This document shows, piece after piece, positions 25,746 through 35,391 of a stretch of 64,000 bases of DNA. Both the position numbers and the translations under genes were made by a program. Every line of letters begins with the position of its first letter. The first letter of the stretch is position 1. Under the pieces are notes generated by a model. That model was not told where the DNA came from, did not search any database, and saw only the letters and a list, made by a program, of their open reading frames with translations. The stretch is from Sphaerotilus uruguayifluvii (GTDB lineage: Bacteria; Pseudomonadota; Gammaproteobacteria; Burkholderiales; Burkholderiaceae_C): assembly GCF_013294065.1 (NCBI RefSeq), contig NZ_JABSNM010000004.1, positions 62,001 through 126,000 on the forward strand. The letters run 5' to 3'.

Positions 25746-26951
25746 ATGAGCCTCCCGCATGCCCCCCGCGTGACCCTGCTGGGTCCGGACATCGACCACC
25801 GCGCCAGCCTGGAGGCCATGCTGCGCGGCCATGCCGAGGCGCTGTCCTGGATGCCGGACTCGAGCTGCTACTTCCACGACCGGCCCGCGACGGCGGGCCG
25901 ACGCCTGCGCCGTGCGCTCGACCAGTTCCGCGGCACGCAGGACCCGATCTTCCGCGAGGCGCTCGTGCGCCATCTCGACGCGCACCACACCGACGTGGTG
26001 ATCGCCTACTGGGGCACGAACCCGCTGGCCGACCTGGTGGCGATCCGCCAGCTGCGGCCGCGCATCCGCCTGGTGCTGATGGTGCTGTGCTATCCGCTGT
26101 CGCTCGACTCCCTCGGCGTGACGCGCCAGCACTGGCTCATCCGGCGCGCCGCCCGCCATCTCGACGGGGTGCTGTTTCCCAGCGAGGCGATGCGCGAGCA
26201 TTTCCATGCGCACCGGCTGCTGGCCGACGCGCCGCAGCCGGTCGACGAGCTGATCCTGCCGCCGTGCTGGCCGGCGAGCTTCCAGCAGGCGGGCGCGCAG
26301 CCGCCGGCCGCCTCGGACGCGGCCAACCTGATCTTCGTCGGCCGCACCGACCTGTCGCACCCGACCATCCATGCCGCCGACGACCTGCGCGAGCCGATGC
26401 AGGCGCTGCTCGACGCCGGCATCGAGCTGCACCATGTGCGCTCGCCCGAGACCTCCGACGGCCACCCGCTGCGCCGGCCCTTCGAGCCGGCGACGCAGCC
26501 GGAGCTGCTGCGCCGCATGGCCGGCCACGACGCCAGCCTGATCATGTACAACACCGGCCGCTGCCGCCGTGCCGACCGCTTCGACCTGACGGTGCCCGAC
26601 CGGATGATCTCCAGCGTCGCCGCCGGCGTGCCGATCGCGCTGCCGGCGCAGGGCTACCGCGCCTCGAAGGCCTATCTGGCGAAGTACCCGGCGCTGATCG
26701 AGTTCACCTCGATCGCCGACCTGGCCCGCCAGCTCGGCGACCGCGAGCAGGTCGCCGAGCTGCGCCGTGCGGCCTGGGAGGCCCGGCGCCACTATGCGGC
26801 CGAGGTGCATGGCGCCGCTCTGACGGACTTCCTCTCCGGGCTGCTCGGCCGCGGCCGCCCGGCCCCCGCCGGCCAGCCGGCCAGCCACGGCCGCGCGGCG
26901 ATCGGCACGCGCCCGGCTCCGCTGAGCCGCGGCATCGACCAGGCGGCCTGA
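25746..26951 (+). CDS. glycosyltransferase-like protein (GT-B fold)
   Basis: A 401-residue protein without signal peptide or membrane segment. Several features suggest a GT4-like two-domain glycosyltransferase: an N-terminal Rossmann-like half ('[11 protein letters not shown]', '[15 protein letters not shown]'), '[14 protein letters not shown]' at the start of the second half, and '[25 protein letters not shown]' near the end (the region that binds the nucleotide in GT-B enzymes). The exact sugar is unknown and the family name is uncertain. It stands alone: a 170-bp AT-richer spacer precedes it, and queF follows after 53 nt. Start ATG at 25746; the extension further upstream is AT-rich and non-coding in look. 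Confidence 0.6.
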   Translation: MSLPHAPRVTLLGPDIDHRASLEAMLRGHAEALSWMPDSSCYFHDRPATAGRRLRRALDQFRGTQDPIFREALVRHLDAHHTDVVIAYWGTNPLADLVAIRQLRPRIRLVLMVLCYPLSLDSLGVTRQHWLIRRAARHLDGVLFPSEAMREHFHAHRLLADAPQPVDELILPPCWPASFQQAGAQPPAASDAANLIFVGRTDLSHPTIHAADDLREPMQALLDAGIELHHVRSPETSDGHPLRRPFEPATQPELLRRMAGHDASLIMYNTGRCRRADRFDLTVPDRMISSVAAGVPIALPAQGYRASKAYLAKYPALIEFTSIADLARQLGDREQVAELRRAAWEARRHYAAEVHGAALTDFLSGLLGRGRPAPAGQPASHGRAAIGTRPAPLSRGIDQAA

Positions 26952-27004
26952 GCGGGCCGAGCCGGCCGATCGGGGCGGGGCCGCGCCCCGCTACCATCTC
27001 GGCC

Positions 27005-27883
27005 ATGAGCGACACCCCCTCCTCCCCGTCCCCGGCCCGCGATCCGAGCGGCTCGCTGCTGGGCAAGACCGCCAGCTACCGCGCCACCTACGCGCCCGAG
27101 CTGCTGTACCCGATCTCGCGCACCCCGAAGCGCGAGGAGATCGGCCTGAGCGCAGAGCGCATCGCCGCCGGACGCCTGCCCTTCATGGGCGCGGACCTGT
27201 GGACCGCCTACGAGCTGTCGTGGCTGACGCCGCGCGGCAAGCCGCAGGTGGCGATCGCCACCATCACCGTGCCCTGCGACTCGCCCTGCATCATCGAGAG
27301 CAAGTCCTTCAAGCTCTACCTCAACAGCTTCAACATGACCCGGGTGGAGTCGCCCGAGCGGCTGCGCGAGATGCTGGTGCACGACCTGAGCGCGGCCGCC
27401 GGCGCCCGCGTGGGCGTGCGGCTGGTGCTGCCGGAGGCCTTCGACGCGCAGCCGATCCACGAGCTGTCGGGCGTGCTGCTCGACCGCATGGACATCGACT
27501 GCGACCGCTACGGCCCGCCCGCGCCCGAGCTGCTGATCGCCGCCTTCGACGAGCAGCCGGTCACCGAGACGCTGACCTCGCACCTGCTCAAGAGCAACTG
27601 CCTGGTCACCGGCCAGCCCGACTGGGGCAGCGTGCAGATCAGCTACACCGGCCCGCAGATCGACCAGGAAGGGCTGCTGCGCTACCTGATCAGCTTCCGC
27701 GAGCACGACGAGTTCCACGAGCAGTGCGTCGAGCGCATCTTCACGGACATCCTGGAGCGCTGCCAGCCGGTGCGGCTGCAGGTCTACGCGCGCTACACCC
27801 GCCGCGGCGGCCTGGACATCAGCCCCTGGCGCACCAGCCATCCGGCGACGCTGCCGGCCAACGTGCGCACCGCGCGCCAGTGA
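27005..27883 (+). CDS. queF: NADPH-dependent 7-cyano-7-deazaguanine reductase, long form
   Basis: A 292-residue QueF of the long, two-domain (E. coli-type) class. It reduces preQ0 to preQ1 in queuosine tRNA modification. The QueF motif is seen as '[13 protein letters not shown]' (about residues 99-111), and the catalytic Cys lies in '[13 protein letters not shown]', where it forms the thioimide with the nitrile. The terminal '[16 protein letters not shown]' block is also characteristic. The start ATG at 27005 precedes a Ser/Pro-rich leader. It is followed 11 nt later by the ArsC-like gene. Confidence 0.95.
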   Translation: MSDTPSSPSPARDPSGSLLGKTASYRATYAPELLYPISRTPKREEIGLSAERIAAGRLPFMGADLWTAYELSWLTPRGKPQVAIATITVPCDSPCIIESKSFKLYLNSFNMTRVESPERLREMLVHDLSAAAGARVGVRLVLPEAFDAQPIHELSGVLLDRMDIDCDRYGPPAPELLIAAFDEQPVTETLTSHLLKSNCLVTGQPDWGSVQISYTGPQIDQEGLLRYLISFREHDEFHEQCVERIFTDILERCQPVRLQVYARYTRRGGLDISPWRTSHPATLPANVRTARQ

Positions 27884-27894
27884 GGGAAGCGGCG

Positions 27895-28281
27895 ATGCAG
27901 ACCCCCGCGGCCCGCGTGCTGACGCTGCACGGCATCCCGAACTGCGACACGGTGAAGAAGGCACGCGCCTGGCTGGCCGCGCAGGCGCCGGTCGCCGGCG
28001 TCGAGGTGCATTTCCACGACTTCAGGAAGCAGGGCGTGCCCGCCGACCTGCTCGGGCCGGCGAGCGACGCGCTGGGCTGGGAGCGGCTGCTCAACCGCAG
28101 CGGCACCACCTGGCGCCGGCTCGACGAGGCCGAGCGGGCCGCCGTGACCGACGCGGCCGCCGCGATCGCGCTGATGCAGGCCCAGCCCAGCGTGATCCGC
28201 CGGCCGCTGGTGCGCTGGCCGGACGGCCGCTTCAGCGTCGGCTTCGACGCGGCGGACTTCGCCGCGCGGCTGGCGCGCTGA
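27895..28281 (+). CDS. ArsC/Spx-family (YffB-like) reductase-like protein
   Basis: A 128-residue thioredoxin-fold protein. 'LHGIPNCDTVKKARAWL' contains a single active-site Cys (C-x-x-x-K-K type) as in YffB and ArsC-like proteins. 'FHDFRKQGVP' and 'IRRPLVRW' (cis-Pro region) complete the fold. It is too divergent from true arsenate reductase to claim that activity; the family commonly handles glutathione or disulfides, and some members are Spx-like. It lies 11 nt after queF and is likely co-transcribed. Confidence 0.88.
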   Translation: MQTPAARVLTLHGIPNCDTVKKARAWLAAQAPVAGVEVHFHDFRKQGVPADLLGPASDALGWERLLNRSGTTWRRLDEAERAAVTDAAAAIALMQAQPSVIRRPLVRWPDGRFSVGFDAADFAARLAR

Positions 28282-28296
28282 GCCCGCCGCCGCACA

Positions 28297-29454
28297 TCAA
28301 CCGCCGGTCAGCAGCTCGAAGCCGGCCTCGGCCAGCGTCTGCCCGTTGACCTGCAGCGTGACCCGGTGCCAGCCGGGATGGTGGCGTCGGGTGCTGATCG
28401 CGCGCAGCGCATGGCGGCGCACCAGCACCCGCGCCTCGCCAGGCGCCAGCGTCAGGGTCCAGCCCTTGAAGACCTTCGGCGAGGTGCGGCCGTCCGCCTT
28501 CACATGGTGGACCGCATAGTCGATCACCAGCGGCTGCGCCGACCCGGCCTGCGACTGCAGCCCGACGCGCAGCTCCACCGCCTCGCCCAGCGCGATCGCG
28601 CCGGGCCGCAGCGTGAGCGTCGCGCGGCCGGCCAGCGGCTCGCCCTGGCCCCAGGCGGCCAGCACCTGCGCGTGGCCGGCCTTGATCAGCGTGCGACTGG
28701 CGTGGCGCAGCAGCGCCCGGCGCGGCGCCGGCGCCTGCGGCAGATGCGCCTGCAGCCAGCGCAGCAGCTGCTCCGGATGATCGCGGGAAATGTCGTTGAG
28801 GTGATTGGCGACCGAGCGGCGCACATAGGCGCTCGGATCGTCCTGCAGCCGCGCCAGCAGCGGCAGCGTCGGCGCGGGATCGCGGATCAGCCCCTGCAGC
28901 CGCCGGCCCCAGGGCAGGCGCGGCCGGCTGCCCTCGCTCGCCAGCCGGCGCACATGCTCGCTCGGATCCTCGCACCAGGCGGCCAGCCGCGCCCAGGTCC
29001 GCTCCGGATGGCGCTCGATGAAGGGCCGCACCGCCCATTCGGCGGTGAAGCGCTGCGTCATCGCGTGCAGCGCGTCGAGTGCACGATCGGGCTCATGCAG
29101 GCCGCAGCGCGCCACCCAGTCGGTCAGCGGCCACACCACCCAGCCCGCCAGGCCGGCGGCCGGATCGGCCGGCCCGCGCGGCGCCTCGCCCCAGGGCACC
29201 GTGCCGGGCGGCGCCAGCGCCGCCTCCAGCGCGTCGCAGGCAGCCGCGAAGTCGTCCGCCCGCACCCGCTGCAGATGGCGCTCGAGCACCGCCGACAGAT
29301 GCTGCACCCGCGCCTTGAGCTCGAGCGCGTGCAGCCCGGCGCGGGCCTCGGCCTCGAAGGCGTGGCGGTCCAGCCCGGGCAGCACCCGCGCCAGATGAAA
29401 TCCGAGCTGTCCGACGGCCACTTCGTCGAGCAGGTTCCTGAGAGCTTCGGCCAT
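28297..29454 (-). CDS. DNA alkylation repair (AlkD-like HEAT) protein
   Basis: A 385-residue all-helical protein built from HEAT-like repeats, with the conserved blocks 'DPSEHVRRLASEGSRPRLPWG' and 'DDPSAYVRRSVANHLNDIS'. These are the signature of the AlkD/DNA-alkylation-repair superfamily, in which the repeats wrap DNA and expose alkylated bases. The C-terminal approx. 110 residues ('LTLRPGAIALGEAVELRV') look like a beta-sandwich extension found in a subset of this family. ATG 29452-29454 was chosen as the first Met before the domain; 29475 is possible. It is divergent from the PBP gene. Confidence 0.85.
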   Translation of the reverse strand: MAEALRNLLDEVAVGQLGFHLARVLPGLDRHAFEAEARAGLHALELKARVQHLSAVLERHLQRVRADDFAAACDALEAALAPPGTVPWGEAPRGPADPAAGLAGWVVWPLTDWVARCGLHEPDRALDALHAMTQRFTAEWAVRPFIERHPERTWARLAAWCEDPSEHVRRLASEGSRPRLPWGRRLQGLIRDPAPTLPLLARLQDDPSAYVRRSVANHLNDISRDHPEQLLRWLQAHLPQAPAPRRALLRHASRTLIKAGHAQVLAAWGQGEPLAGRATLTLRPGAIALGEAVELRVGLQSQAGSAQPLVIDYAVHHVKADGRTSPKVFKGWTLTLAPGEARVLVRRHALRAISTRRHHPGWHRVTLQVNGQTLAEAGFELLTGG

Positions 29455-29544
29455 GATCGCAGCATAGCGACCCATGCCTTGGCAGGGTCAGTGCGACATG
29501 CCGCGGGGTTACAGTAGGTTCCCGACCCCGCCCTGCGATCCCGA

Positions 29545-31914
29545 GTGCCTTTCGTGACGAAGAAGTCCGTCGTCCTGTCCTGCCCGAAAGCCCTGCGCGT
29601 CACACTGACGCTGCTGCTGGTCCTGATGCTGGCCGGTGGCGCGGCGCTGGCGGTCGCGCTGGCCCGGCTGTGGCCGCAGCTGCCGCCGCTCGACCGGGTG
29701 CTCGACTACCAGCCGCGCCAGCCGCTGCAGGTCTACACGCTCGACGGCGTGCCGATCACCCAGTTCGGCGAGGAGCACCGCGAGTTCGTGCCGATCGAGC
29801 GCATTCCGCCGCTGCTGCGCCAGGCGGTGCTGGCGGTCGAGGACCGCCGCTTCGAGCGTCATCCCGGCGTCGACCTGATCGGCATCGCCCGCGCGCTGCG
29901 CGCCAACCTCGTCGGCGACGGCCTGCGCCAGGGCGGCTCGACCATCACGCAGCAGGTCGCGCGCACCTTCTTCCTGACGCCGAACCGCACGCTCGAGCGC
30001 AAGCTGCGCGAGGCGCTGCTGGCCTTGCAGATCGAGCACCGGCTCGACAAGGCCCGCATTCTCGAGCTGTACATGAACCAGATCTACCTCGGCCAGCGCA
30101 GCTACGGCTTCGCCGCGGCGGCGCGGACCTACTTCGGCAAGCCGCTGCAGGCGCTGACGCTGGCCGAGACCGCGATGCTGGCCGGGCTGCCGCAGAACCC
30201 GTCCTACGCCAATCCGGTCGTCAATCCGGCCCGCGCGCGGGCCCGCCAGCGCCTGGTGCTGCAGCGCATGCAGCAGGCCGGCCTGATCGACGCGGTCGCC
30301 CGCGCCGAGGCCGAGGCCGAGCCGCTGGCGATCCGCCTGCCGCTGCAGGCCGAGGTCCATGCCGAGCACCTGGCCGAGCTGGTGCGCCGCCAGGTCGTGG
30401 CGCGGCTGGGCGAGTCGGTCTACACGCAGGGCTACCGCATCTACACCACCGTGACCGCCGCCGAGCAGCGCGCCGCCCATGCGGCGCTGCGCCGCAGCCT
30501 GCTCGAGCACGAGCGCCAGCAGCCCTGGCGCGGTCCGGAAGGCCACGAGACGCTGCCCGAGGTCGCGCCGGCCGCGCTCGGCCAGGCCGCCTCGCAGCTG
30601 CTGCGCGACCACGCCGACGACGAGGACCTGCGCGTCGCGCTGGTCACCGCCACGCGCGCCGACGGCCTGAGCGCGCGCCTGGCCAGCGGCGAGGCGGTCG
30701 AGCTCGGCGCCGAGGGCGTGCAGCGCATCCATGCGGCGCTGCAGCCCCAGGCCCCGGACGCGCTGGCGGTGCGCCGCGGCGCGGTGGTGCGCCTGGAGCG
30801 GCGCGAGATCGGCGGACGGCTGCAGTGGAGCGTCGCGCAGTGGCCGCAGGTCGAGGGCGCCTTCGTCGCGCTCGACACTGCCAGCGGACGGGTGCGCGCC
30901 CTGGTCGGCGGCTTCGATCCGGGCCGCGCCGGCACCGATCACGCGACCGGCGCGCGCCGGCCGGCCGGGCTGATGCTGCGCCCCTTCGTGCTGTCGGCCG
31001 CGCTGGCGTCCGGCGTGACGCCCGATGCCCGCATCAGCGACGCCAGCCTGGGCAGCGAGCTCACCGTGACCGCGGCCGGCCCCGCCGCCAGCGCGCCGGC
31101 CGATCCCGGCATCGCGCCGGCCGATCTGCTGCGCGCCAGCCACCCGCGCGCCGCGCTGCGCCTGGCGCAGCATCTGGGTGCCGAGCGGCTGCCGGGCTGG
31201 CTGATGCGCTACGGCTTCGATGCCGGCCGGATGCCGGCCGACGCCGCCGAGCTGCTCGACGGCTCGGCCACCACCACGCCGCTGGAGCTGGCACGGGCCT
31301 GGACGGTGCTGGCGCGTGCAGGCGCCGATCCGGTCACGCCGGTGCTGATCGACCGGGTCACCGACGCCACCGGCGTGGTGATCTACCGCCCGCCGCCGCT
31401 GCCGCCCCACGATCCCGACCGGCCGGCGGTCGAGCCGCGCAACATCTTCCTGCTCGGCACGATGCTCTCCGGCGCCGGCCCCACGGCCCTGCCGGACAGC
31501 GAGACCGCGCCGCCGCTGCGCGCCGACCTGCTTGGCCAGGGCTGCAGCCTCGCCGGCAGCGGCGACAGCTGGTTCGCCGGCGTGCACAGCCAGGTCGCGG
31601 CGGTGGCCTGGATCGGGCCGGACGGCACGGCGGGGCCGGCCGCGCTGGTGCCGCAGCCGGTGGCGGTCGTGCGTGCGCGCGAGATCTGGAGCGCCTACAT
31701 GGCCGGCGTGCTGGCGGAGGTGCCGGTGTGGCCGCCGCAGCCGCCTCCGGGCCTGGTGCGCCAGGGCGAGACCTGGCGCTACAGCGAGCAGGCCGACGGC
31801 GAGGCCCCGCGCATCGGCTTCGCGCCGCCCGGCCCGGCGGCGCTGCAGACCGCCGCCGAGCCACCGGCGCTGACGGCCGCACCCGCCGCCGCCTCGGCCG
31901 CACCGGCGCTGTAG
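29545..31914 (+). CDS. class A penicillin-binding protein with intact glycosyltransferase and degenerate transpeptidase domain
   Basis: A 789-residue protein with an N-terminal membrane anchor ('LTLLLVLMLAGGAALAVALA'). The GT51 peptidoglycan polymerase domain looks complete: 'VLAVEDRRFERHPGVD' has the catalytic Glu, and 'GGSTITQQVARTFFL' the second signature. The C-terminal half follows the PBP1A transpeptidase layout ('FVALDTASGRVRALVGGFD'), but all three active-site motifs are lost. SxxK is LMLR at residues 476-479, SxN reads SHP at 532-534, and KTG is replaced in 'LAGSGDSW' at 669-676. It should polymerise glycan but not crosslink it. The start is GTG at 29545 (GTG 29554 is possible). It is longer than monofunctional MtgA and shows no frameshift. 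Confidence 0.88.
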   Translation: MPFVTKKSVVLSCPKALRVTLTLLLVLMLAGGAALAVALARLWPQLPPLDRVLDYQPRQPLQVYTLDGVPITQFGEEHREFVPIERIPPLLRQAVLAVEDRRFERHPGVDLIGIARALRANLVGDGLRQGGSTITQQVARTFFLTPNRTLERKLREALLALQIEHRLDKARILELYMNQIYLGQRSYGFAAAARTYFGKPLQALTLAETAMLAGLPQNPSYANPVVNPARARARQRLVLQRMQQAGLIDAVARAEAEAEPLAIRLPLQAEVHAEHLAELVRRQVVARLGESVYTQGYRIYTTVTAAEQRAAHAALRRSLLEHERQQPWRGPEGHETLPEVAPAALGQAASQLLRDHADDEDLRVALVTATRADGLSARLASGEAVELGAEGVQRIHAALQPQAPDALAVRRGAVVRLERREIGGRLQWSVAQWPQVEGAFVALDTASGRVRALVGGFDPGRAGTDHATGARRPAGLMLRPFVLSAALASGVTPDARISDASLGSELTVTAAGPAASAPADPGIAPADLLRASHPRAALRLAQHLGAERLPGWLMRYGFDAGRMPADAAELLDGSATTTPLELARAWTVLARAGADPVTPVLIDRVTDATGVVIYRPPPLPPHDPDRPAVEPRNIFLLGTMLSGAGPTALPDSETAPPLRADLLGQGCSLAGSGDSWFAGVHSQVAAVAWIGPDGTAGPAALVPQPVAVVRAREIWSAYMAGVLAEVPVWPPQPPPGLVRQGETWRYSEQADGEAPRIGFAPPGPAALQTAAEPPALTAAPAAASAAPAL

Positions 31915-31953
31915 TTCCGCCGCTCGCGCGCCGCGGACCGCCGGGACGGCGGA

Positions 31954-32460
31954 TCAGCGGTACAGGTCGCGCGGATCGTCGAGCGCCGCGGCGCCGGTCA
32001 CGCGGCCGTCGAAGTCGAAGGTCACCCGGAAGACCTTGCGGGTCGGTCCGTCGCGCCAGCGCCAGTCCCAGACCTCCTCCTTCTTCAGCGCATAGGCGTC
32101 CTTCAGCGCCGGACGGCCCAGCAGCGCCTGCACCTGCTCGACCGTCATGCCCGGATGCACCTGGGCGAAGGTCTCCGGCTGCAGCGTCTGGCGCAGCGCG
32201 ACCAGGCGGCCATCGGCGCCGATCGTCGCGAAATGGTTGGTCGTGCCCTCGGGCTGGCCGGAGAACTCGAGAACACGCGTGCCGTCGGGCTGACGGTGGA
32301 TGTCGAGCGGCGTGCCCAGCTCGCGCAGCACGTCGACCTCGGTGGCCGTGCCCGGCTGCAGCCGCTCGTCGCGACGCGCGTCGCAGGCGACCAGACCCAG
32401 GGCCAGCAGCAGCGCACCCAGGCCGGCGCCGGCGCGCACGATCCGGCGCGAGCGGCTCAT
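31954..32460 (-). CDS. BamE-like (SmpA/OmlA) lipoprotein with two tandem BamE-type repeats
   Basis: A 168-residue lipoprotein: 'ALGLVACD' gives a lipobox with Cys near residue 26. The mature part has two similar halves. The first includes 'LQPGTATEVDVLRELGTP' and 'TIGADGRL'; the second 'VHPGMTVEQVQALLGRPA', 'VWDWRWRDG' and 'FDFDGRV'. The second is the better match to BamE, whose helix-strand fold sits on the BAM complex. Classic BamE has one such unit, so this may be a paralogue rather than BamE itself. ATG 32458-32460 overlaps the stop of the upstream small membrane protein gene by four bases. Confidence 0.75.
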   Translation of the reverse strand: MSRSRRIVRAGAGLGALLLALGLVACDARRDERLQPGTATEVDVLRELGTPLDIHRQPDGTRVLEFSGQPEGTTNHFATIGADGRLVALRQTLQPETFAQVHPGMTVEQVQALLGRPALKDAYALKKEEVWDWRWRDGPTRKVFRVTFDFDGRVTGAAALDDPRDLYR

Positions 32461-32759
32461 CGGGCCACGCTCCGAACCACGGCAGAAGCAGGCGCCGAGG
32501 CCGGCACGCCGGCCCGGGTGGGCTCGAGCTGCATCGGCAGCGGCAGCTCGCCGCCGCGCTGCCAGGCCCTCCAGCCCAGCCAGCCGACGACCCCGGCCAG
32601 CACGACCAGCAGCAGCGATGCGAAGATGCGCAGCCAGGCGGGCACGTCGGCCGTCGAGACCGGCTGCACCCGCTGCCAGGCCTGGTAGGAGCTGTCCCCC
32701 GGATCCCGGCGCCCTGCAGACGGGCGCCGCCGCGATGTGCCCTGTTCTCGTTCCTTCAC
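32457..32759 (-). CDS. small single-span membrane protein coupled to the BamE-like gene
   Basis: A 100-residue protein with a basic N-terminus, one strong transmembrane segment ('IFASLLLVVLAGVVGWLGW', about residues 45-63) and a Pro/Ala-rich periplasmic tail. I do not recognise the family. The start is GTG at 32757-32759 with GGGAGAG seven bases upstream, a good ribosome-binding site. The ATGA overlap with the downstream BamE-like lipoprotein shows translational coupling, so a joint envelope role is likely. Confidence 0.6.
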   Translation of the reverse strand: MKEREQGTSRRRPSAGRRDPGDSSYQAWQRVQPVSTADVPAWLRIFASLLLVVLAGVVGWLGWRAWQRGGELPLPMQLEPTRAGVPASAPASAVVRSVAR

Positions 32760-32845
32760 TGCCGACTCTCCCTGACGACCTCGGTGACTTCATGACGGAT
32801 TTCATGACCGACGCCATTATCCGCCGACGTACCACGCTTGTGCCG

Positions 32846-34255
32846 ATGCCGAGCCCGGTATCGCGCCGCAGCAGCCGGCCGGGCGCCCGGTGGGCGGCGC
32901 TGATGGCGGCACTGCTGCTGCCCGCGGCGGCCGGCGCCGGGGCGCTGGTGCGCTGCCATGTCGACTACGGCGGCGAGACCCGCGTCGTCGAGCTCGACGA
33001 GCGCGCCGATGCGCTGGGCACGCCGGCGCAGCCGGTCGGCTCCTACTTCCTGTGGCGTGCGGTGCTGCAGCGCGACGGCCGCACGGTCGAGCTGCGCGTC
33101 GACACCGATGCCGACCGCGATGCCGACCGGTCGCCGCTGCCGCTGCACCAGGGCCGCTTCCGGCTGCCGGAGCGTGCCTCGGCACGCGCGGCCGACGGCG
33201 GCTTCACCGGCTGGCAGCGGGTGCACGAGCCGCTGCGCGACGGCGAGCTGCAGTACGCCTGCGAACGCACCGCCACGCCGCTGCCGGCGGCGCCTCGCCC
33301 TCAGCCGGCGCGAACGGGCCGCCGACCGGCCGCCGACGCCACGGTGCGCCTGGTCTTCGCCGGCGACCTGATGCTCGACGACGGGCCGGGCCGGCTGATC
33401 GCGGCGGGCGGCGATCCGCTGGCGCCCTTCGACGCGCTGCTGCGCCAGGCCGACGTGCGCATCGGCAACCTCGAGTGCCCGATCGCCGCCGGCGGCACGC
33501 CGCTGCCGAACAAGATCTTCAGCTTCCGCGCCGACCCGGCGGTGGTGCGGGTGCTGCAGGGCCGCTTCGACGCGCTGTCGGTGGCCAACAACCACGCCGG
33601 CGACCAGGGCCCGGCCGCCTTCGTCGAGACGCTGGAGCGGGTGCGCGCGGCCGGCATCGCGCCCTTCGGCGGCGGGCGCGACCTGCGCGAGGCGCACCGG
33701 CCGCTGTGGATCGAGCGCGCCGGGCTGCGCATCGCGCTGCTGGCCTACGACGAGTTCAAGCCGCGCAGCTTCCGCGCCGGCCCGTCCACGCCCGGCGTGG
33801 CCTGGAGCGACGACCTGCAGGTGGTGGCCGACATCCGCGCCGCGCGCCAGGCCGGCGCCGACGTGGTGATTCCCTTCATGCACTGGGGCTGGGAGCGCGA
33901 GCCGGAAGCGGGCGAGCGTCAGCGCCGCCTGGCGCGGCGCATGATCGAGGCCGGCGCGGACGCGGTGGTCGGCGGCCACCCGCATGTCACCCAGGGCGCC
34001 GACCTGGTGGCCGGACGGCCGGTGGTCTGGAGCCTGGGCAACTTCGTCTTCGACGGCTTCGAGGACTTCGCGCCGGCGCGCCGCGGCTGGCTGCTGCGCA
34101 TGACGGTGGACGCGCAGGGCGTGCGCGACTGGGACACGGTGCAGGCCGACCTCGACCTGCAGGGCACGCCGCATCCCGACCTGCAGGCCTGGACACCGTG
34201 CGGACGACGCGGCGTCGGCACGGTTCTGCGCTGCCAGGCCGGCGCTCAGCGCTGA
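32846..34255 (+). CDS. CapA-family (PGA_cap) metallophosphatase-like protein
   Basis: A 469-residue exported protein. After a signal sequence ('[18 protein letters not shown]') comes an unfamiliar N-terminal domain of about 130 residues with two Cys. The CapA/PgsA domain then has '[10 protein letters not shown]', 'IGNLECPIA', '[11 protein letters not shown]', 'FMHWGWERE' and '[11 protein letters not shown]', the metal ligands of the calcineurin-like fold. The family takes part in poly-gamma-glutamate capsule synthesis or attachment in Bacillus, but many proteobacterial members have no known role. In-frame ATGs also lie at 32792 and 32804; 32846 was chosen because it puts the signal near the start. 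It overlaps minE by 10 nt at the 3' ends. Confidence 0.8.
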   Translation: MPSPVSRRSSRPGARWAALMAALLLPAAAGAGALVRCHVDYGGETRVVELDERADALGTPAQPVGSYFLWRAVLQRDGRTVELRVDTDADRDADRSPLPLHQGRFRLPERASARAADGGFTGWQRVHEPLRDGELQYACERTATPLPAAPRPQPARTGRRPAADATVRLVFAGDLMLDDGPGRLIAAGGDPLAPFDALLRQADVRIGNLECPIAAGGTPLPNKIFSFRADPAVVRVLQGRFDALSVANNHAGDQGPAAFVETLERVRAAGIAPFGGGRDLREAHRPLWIERAGLRIALLAYDEFKPRSFRAGPSTPGVAWSDDLQVVADIRAARQAGADVVIPFMHWGWEREPEAGERQRRLARRMIEAGADAVVGGHPHVTQGADLVAGRPVVWSLGNFVFDGFEDFAPARRGWLLRMTVDAQGVRDWDTVQADLDLQGTPHPDLQAWTPCGRRGVGTVLRCQAGAQR

Positions 34256-34509
34256 GGCGACTCGGGCAGCTCGATCTTGACCTCGAGCACCTCGAGGTTG
34301 TCATGGCGCTCGAGGTGGACCTTGACGTCGTTCGGGTGGATCGCGACGTACTTGGTCACCACCGCCAGCAGCTCGCGCTGCAGCGCCGGCAGGTAGTCGG
34401 GGCTGGAGCTGCGCGAGCTGCGTTCGTGGGCCAGGATGATCTGCAGCCGCTCCTTGGCCACCGTCGCGGACTTCTGCTTCTCGCCGAGCATGAAGGAAAG
34501 AAACCCCAT
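34246..34509 (-). CDS. minE: cell division topological specificity factor MinE
   Basis: An 87-residue protein with the MinE membrane-targeting N-terminus ('[10 protein letters not shown]'), the MinD-binding segment '[16 protein letters not shown]', and a C-terminal beta domain. MinE stimulates MinD ATPase and drives pole-to-pole oscillation, so that MinC blocks division everywhere except mid-cell. It lies four bases after minD on the same strand. The length is normal for the family. Confidence 0.97.
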   Translation of the reverse strand: MGFLSFMLGEKQKSATVAKERLQIILAHERSSRSSSPDYLPALQRELLAVVTKYVAIHPNDVKVHLERHDNLEVLEVKIELPESPQR

Positions 34510-34513
34510 CGGG

Positions 34514-35329
34514 TCACCTCGCGCCGAACAGCCGCTTGAAGAAGCCCGGCTTGACCACGTCGATGAAGCGCATCGGCTTGTCCTCGCCGAGGAAGCGCGC
34601 CACGACGTCCTTGTAGGCCTCGGAGGCGTCGCTGCCGTTCATGTGGATCACCGGCACGCCCTGGTTGGAGGCCTGCAGCACCACCTCGGACTCCGGCACC
34701 ACGCCGATCAGCGTGATGCGCAGGATCTCGTTGATGTCGGCCAGCGACAGCATCTCGCCGCCCTGCACCCGGCTCGGGTTGTAGCGGGTGATCAGCAGGT
34801 GCTCCTTGACCGGCTCGCGACCCTCGATCGCGCGCAGCGTCTTCGAGCTGAGCATGCCCAGGATGCGGTCCGAGTCGCGCACCGAGGACACCTCGGGATT
34901 GGTCACCACCAGGGCCTCGTCGGCGAAGTGCATCGCCATCATCGCGCCGGTCTCGATGCCCGCGGGCGAGTCGCAGACGATGTACTCGAAGCCCTGCTCG
35001 GCCAGCTCCTGGAAGACGCGGCCGACGCCCTCCTTGTTGAGGGCCTCCTTGTCGCGGGTCTGCGAGGCCGCCAGCACGTAGAGGTGCTCGCAGTGCTTGT
35101 CCTTGATCAGCGCCTGGTGGAGATTGACCTCGCCGTTGATCACGTTGATCAGGTCGTACACGACCCGACGCTCGCAGCCCATGATCAGGTCGAGGTTGCG
35201 CAGACCGACGTCGAAGTCGATCACGGCCGTCTTGTGCCCCCGCATCGCCAGCCCCGAGGCGAAGCTCGCGCTGGTCGTGGTCTTGCCGACTCCACCCTTG
35301 CCGGAGGTCACTACGATGATCCTGGCCAT
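34514..35329 (-). CDS. minD: septum site-determining ATPase MinD
   Basis: A 271-residue deviant-Walker ATPase with '[12 protein letters not shown]' at residues 7-18, switch regions '[18 protein letters not shown]' and 'VCDSPAGIE', and the C-terminal amphipathic membrane helix ('[11 protein letters not shown]'). ATP-bound dimers bind the membrane and recruit MinC; MinE releases them. The gene order minC-minD-minE on the minus strand is the standard operon, with 62 nt between minC and minD. Confidence 0.97.
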   Translation of the reverse strand: MARIIVVTSGKGGVGKTTTSASFASGLAMRGHKTAVIDFDVGLRNLDLIMGCERRVVYDLINVINGEVNLHQALIKDKHCEHLYVLAASQTRDKEALNKEGVGRVFQELAEQGFEYIVCDSPAGIETGAMMAMHFADEALVVTNPEVSSVRDSDRILGMLSSKTLRAIEGREPVKEHLLITRYNPSRVQGGEMLSLADINEILRITLIGVVPESEVVLQASNQGVPVIHMNGSDASEAYKDVVARFLGEDKPMRFIDVVKPGFFKRLFGAR

Positions 35330-35391
35330 CCGTCGTGGTCCTTTCTTCGTCTTTGTCTGTTGTCGTTGTCCTGCCTGCAGCCCTGCGGGCT

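Noticed and set aside
29670-32795. Open frame of 1041 codons on the plus strand across the PBP gene
   Set aside because: It is the +1 shadow of the PBP gene: very rich in Arg, Ala and Pro, no domain motif, and it runs through the divergent spacer and the BamE-like gene. GC-rich DNA produces such frames.
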